Shown one piece after another: positions 6,196 to 7,379 of a DNA stretch of 7,379 bases. The notes below the pieces were generated by a model. That model did not search any database and was not told the origin of the DNA. It saw only the letters and a program-made list of their open reading frames with translations. The position numbers and the translations under genes were made by a program. Numbering within the stretch: the stretch's first letter is position 1; each line of letters begins with the position of its first letter. This DNA comes from Limisphaerales bacterium (lineage in GTDB: Bacteria; Verrucomicrobiota; Verrucomicrobiia; Limisphaerales; PALSA-1396): the NCBI GenBank assembly GCA_003140275.1, contig PLJQ01000017.1, positions 1 through 7,379 on the forward strand, in the 5' to 3' direction.

Positions 6196-7379
6196 TCAAG
6201 GAATGGTGCTGCCGTTGCGCGGACGGGTGATGATCACTTTCAGCCCCAGGTCGGAGGCGGAATTCCAATCTGTTTCGCCGGAATCGACCACCCCGTTGCC
6301 GTTGGCGTCTTCCAGATAATCAGGTACCCCATCGCCATCCGTGTCGATGGGAACGCCATTGGTATCAGTGGCAACATAATGAAAACCAATGTCCACAATG
6401 GAATTAGTTTCCTTCACTTGATTGGTCAGCACCGTGTAGTGATAGAGCCCGGCATTGGTGGCATTCTGACTGCCGGCGTCGATGAGCAGGCTCAACATTC
6501 CGTCATTGGTTGGATAATAGTATTTACCAAGGTAGCTGGTCAGATAGACCGGGATGTTGGTCAACACCACGTCGTTGGCATTGGTCGGAGTCAAACGATT
6601 GAAGCCACTGATGTAGGCGTTGTTGCTGTGAACCAGAATTCCGCCTTGAGTGATAATGGTCTGATCGAAGAGATTGTCTTTGATCACCCAGTTGCCGAGG
6701 CTATTGCCCTGATTTACAATGACCGAGCCGCCCCGGAACAGATTGTTGTAAAGGTATTGGTTTGGATCATTTTTCCATTCCTCAAGGTCGAAACTTACTC
6801 GGTCCCACAGACAGTTCGTCATAGAGCCAGAACTGTCTGCAACGAAATGGAAGCTTCCTCCTCCGAACTGACAGTCCTTAAAGGCAATGTCGTGTTTGTC
6901 ATTCACTTTCCCACCAAATAAATGATAATCATGATTTCCCAACAGTGACCACGCCGTGAAGTTACAGCTCACTTGAAGCTGGCCGCTAACGTTGCCGCTG
7001 AGGTTGATGACCCTCGCACTGCTGCTCGCCGACCAGTTGGTGGTCGCCTGTTCCTGCACCGTGTTATAGCGAACAATCCAATTAAGGCTGACGGGAGAAC
7101 CTTCCGAAATAATCCTGCCTCCAGTTCCCAGGGTGATGGAAGCGCCATAAGTCCCAAGCGCTACCCCGTTCGTGAGCTGCATGGTGTTAGTCAGAGTGAG
7201 GCCGACGACATAATCAAGCGGGTCGTAGTGGTAGCCTAGATCGGGCGTGTCCGTGTCCCGCCCTGCTTGTGGCGAGAGCGTGGTATCCACCGTGAAATTG
7301 TTGGTCAAAACGATCGGTGGATAGGTGGTCCTTTGCTTCAAATCGGCCAAGAGAGCGGCATTGATGTTGGGTGTGCCCC
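6196..7379 (-). CDS. Secreted beta-helix-like protein with C-terminal calcium-binding loops (5' partial)
   Basis: The frame is open to the window edge, so the true start lies outside; a TTG at 7350 is only an internal codon, because coding continues upstream of it (GTPNINAALLADLKQ). About 394 residues are visible. Two similar segments, 'DLGYHYDPLDYVVG' near the start and 'VDIGFHYVATD' near the end, resemble the closing motif of choice-of-anchor/parallel beta-helix proteins. Between them are Asn/Gly-rich strands with short repeating rungs (for example 'YLYNNLFRGGSVIVNQGN' and 'WVIKDNLFDQTI') that fit a right-handed beta-helix. Near the C-terminus 'DTDGDGVPDYLED' followed by 'DANGNGVVDSGE' forms two tandem Asp/Asn-rich calcium loops with EF-hand or thrombospondin type-3 spacing. 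It ends 'RPRNGSTIP' and TGA. The role is probably cell-surface or extracellular, perhaps adhesive or polysaccharide-binding; no catalytic residues are recognisable. It lies 20 bases upstream of the rhs ATG on the same strand, so the two are probably one transcript. Confidence 0.8.
   Translation of the reverse strand, partial: GTPNINAALLADLKQRTTYPPIVLTNNFTVDTTLSPQAGRDTDTPDLGYHYDPLDYVVGLTLTNTMQLTNGVALGTYGASITLGTGGRIISEGSPVSLNWIVRYNTVQEQATTNWSASSSARVINLSGNVSGQLQVSCNFTAWSLLGNHDYHLFGGKVNDKHDIAFKDCQFGGGSFHFVADSSGSMTNCLWDRVSFDLEEWKNDPNQYLYNNLFRGGSVIVNQGNSLGNWVIKDNLFDQTIITQGGILVHSNNAYISGFNRLTPTNANDVVLTNIPVYLTSYLGKYYYPTNDGMLSLLIDAGSQNATNAGLYHYTVLTNQVKETNSIVDIGFHYVATDTNGVPIDTDGDGVPDYLEDANGNGVVDSGETDWNSASDLGLKVIITRPRNGSTIP

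Noticed and set aside
6379..6921. Plus-strand open frame of 180 codons opposite the beta-helix gene
   Set aside because: The minus strand shows convincing motifs (DIGFHY, tandem Asp-rich loops) through the same bases, and the plus frame has no recognisable motif or start signal.

Overview
The window is almost entirely one minus-strand gene cluster from what looks like a Verrucomicrobiota bacterium (Pedosphaera/Limisphaerales type). This is an inference from style: the YD repeats are unusually rich in Thr-Asn pairs, the rhs gene sits directly behind a secreted beta-helix protein with a calcium-binding tail, and no good Shine-Dalgarno site precedes the main genes. No phylogenetic marker is present.

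In the direction of transcription (right to left): (1) 7379-6196 holds the 3' part of a large secreted protein. It has beta-helix-like rungs, two 'DxGxHY' ends typical of choice-of-anchor/beta-helix proteins, and a tandem Asp-rich calcium loop. Its 5' end lies outside the window. (2) 6175-890 is a giant RHS/YD-repeat protein of about 1,761 residues. It has a signal peptide, a Cys-rich N-terminal module, a Pro/Gly linker coded partly by a run of eight C, a long YD shell with one inserted beta-rich module, a canonical RHS core, and a 186-residue variable C-terminal tail. (3) 893-600 is a 97-residue protein with three membrane spans, whose ATG overlaps the rhs stop codon (ATGA). (4) 599-1 is a damaged region. 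It contains a start-less reading frame with a loose resemblance to HIRAN domains, a second Gly/Ala-rich RHS-tail-like protein broken by a frameshift, and a 14-codon ORF with a good ribosome binding site.

The most interesting reading is a polymorphic-toxin locus. The RHS protein would display or encapsulate an unrecognised, possibly membrane-active tail. The overlapping three-span membrane protein would be the candidate immunity partner. The broken gene at 61-467 would be a displaced older tail. The tail and the small protein match no family that I recognise, so toxin and immunity roles are inferred from architecture only.

No tRNA, rRNA, CRISPR array, insertion sequence or convincing intrinsic terminator was seen.
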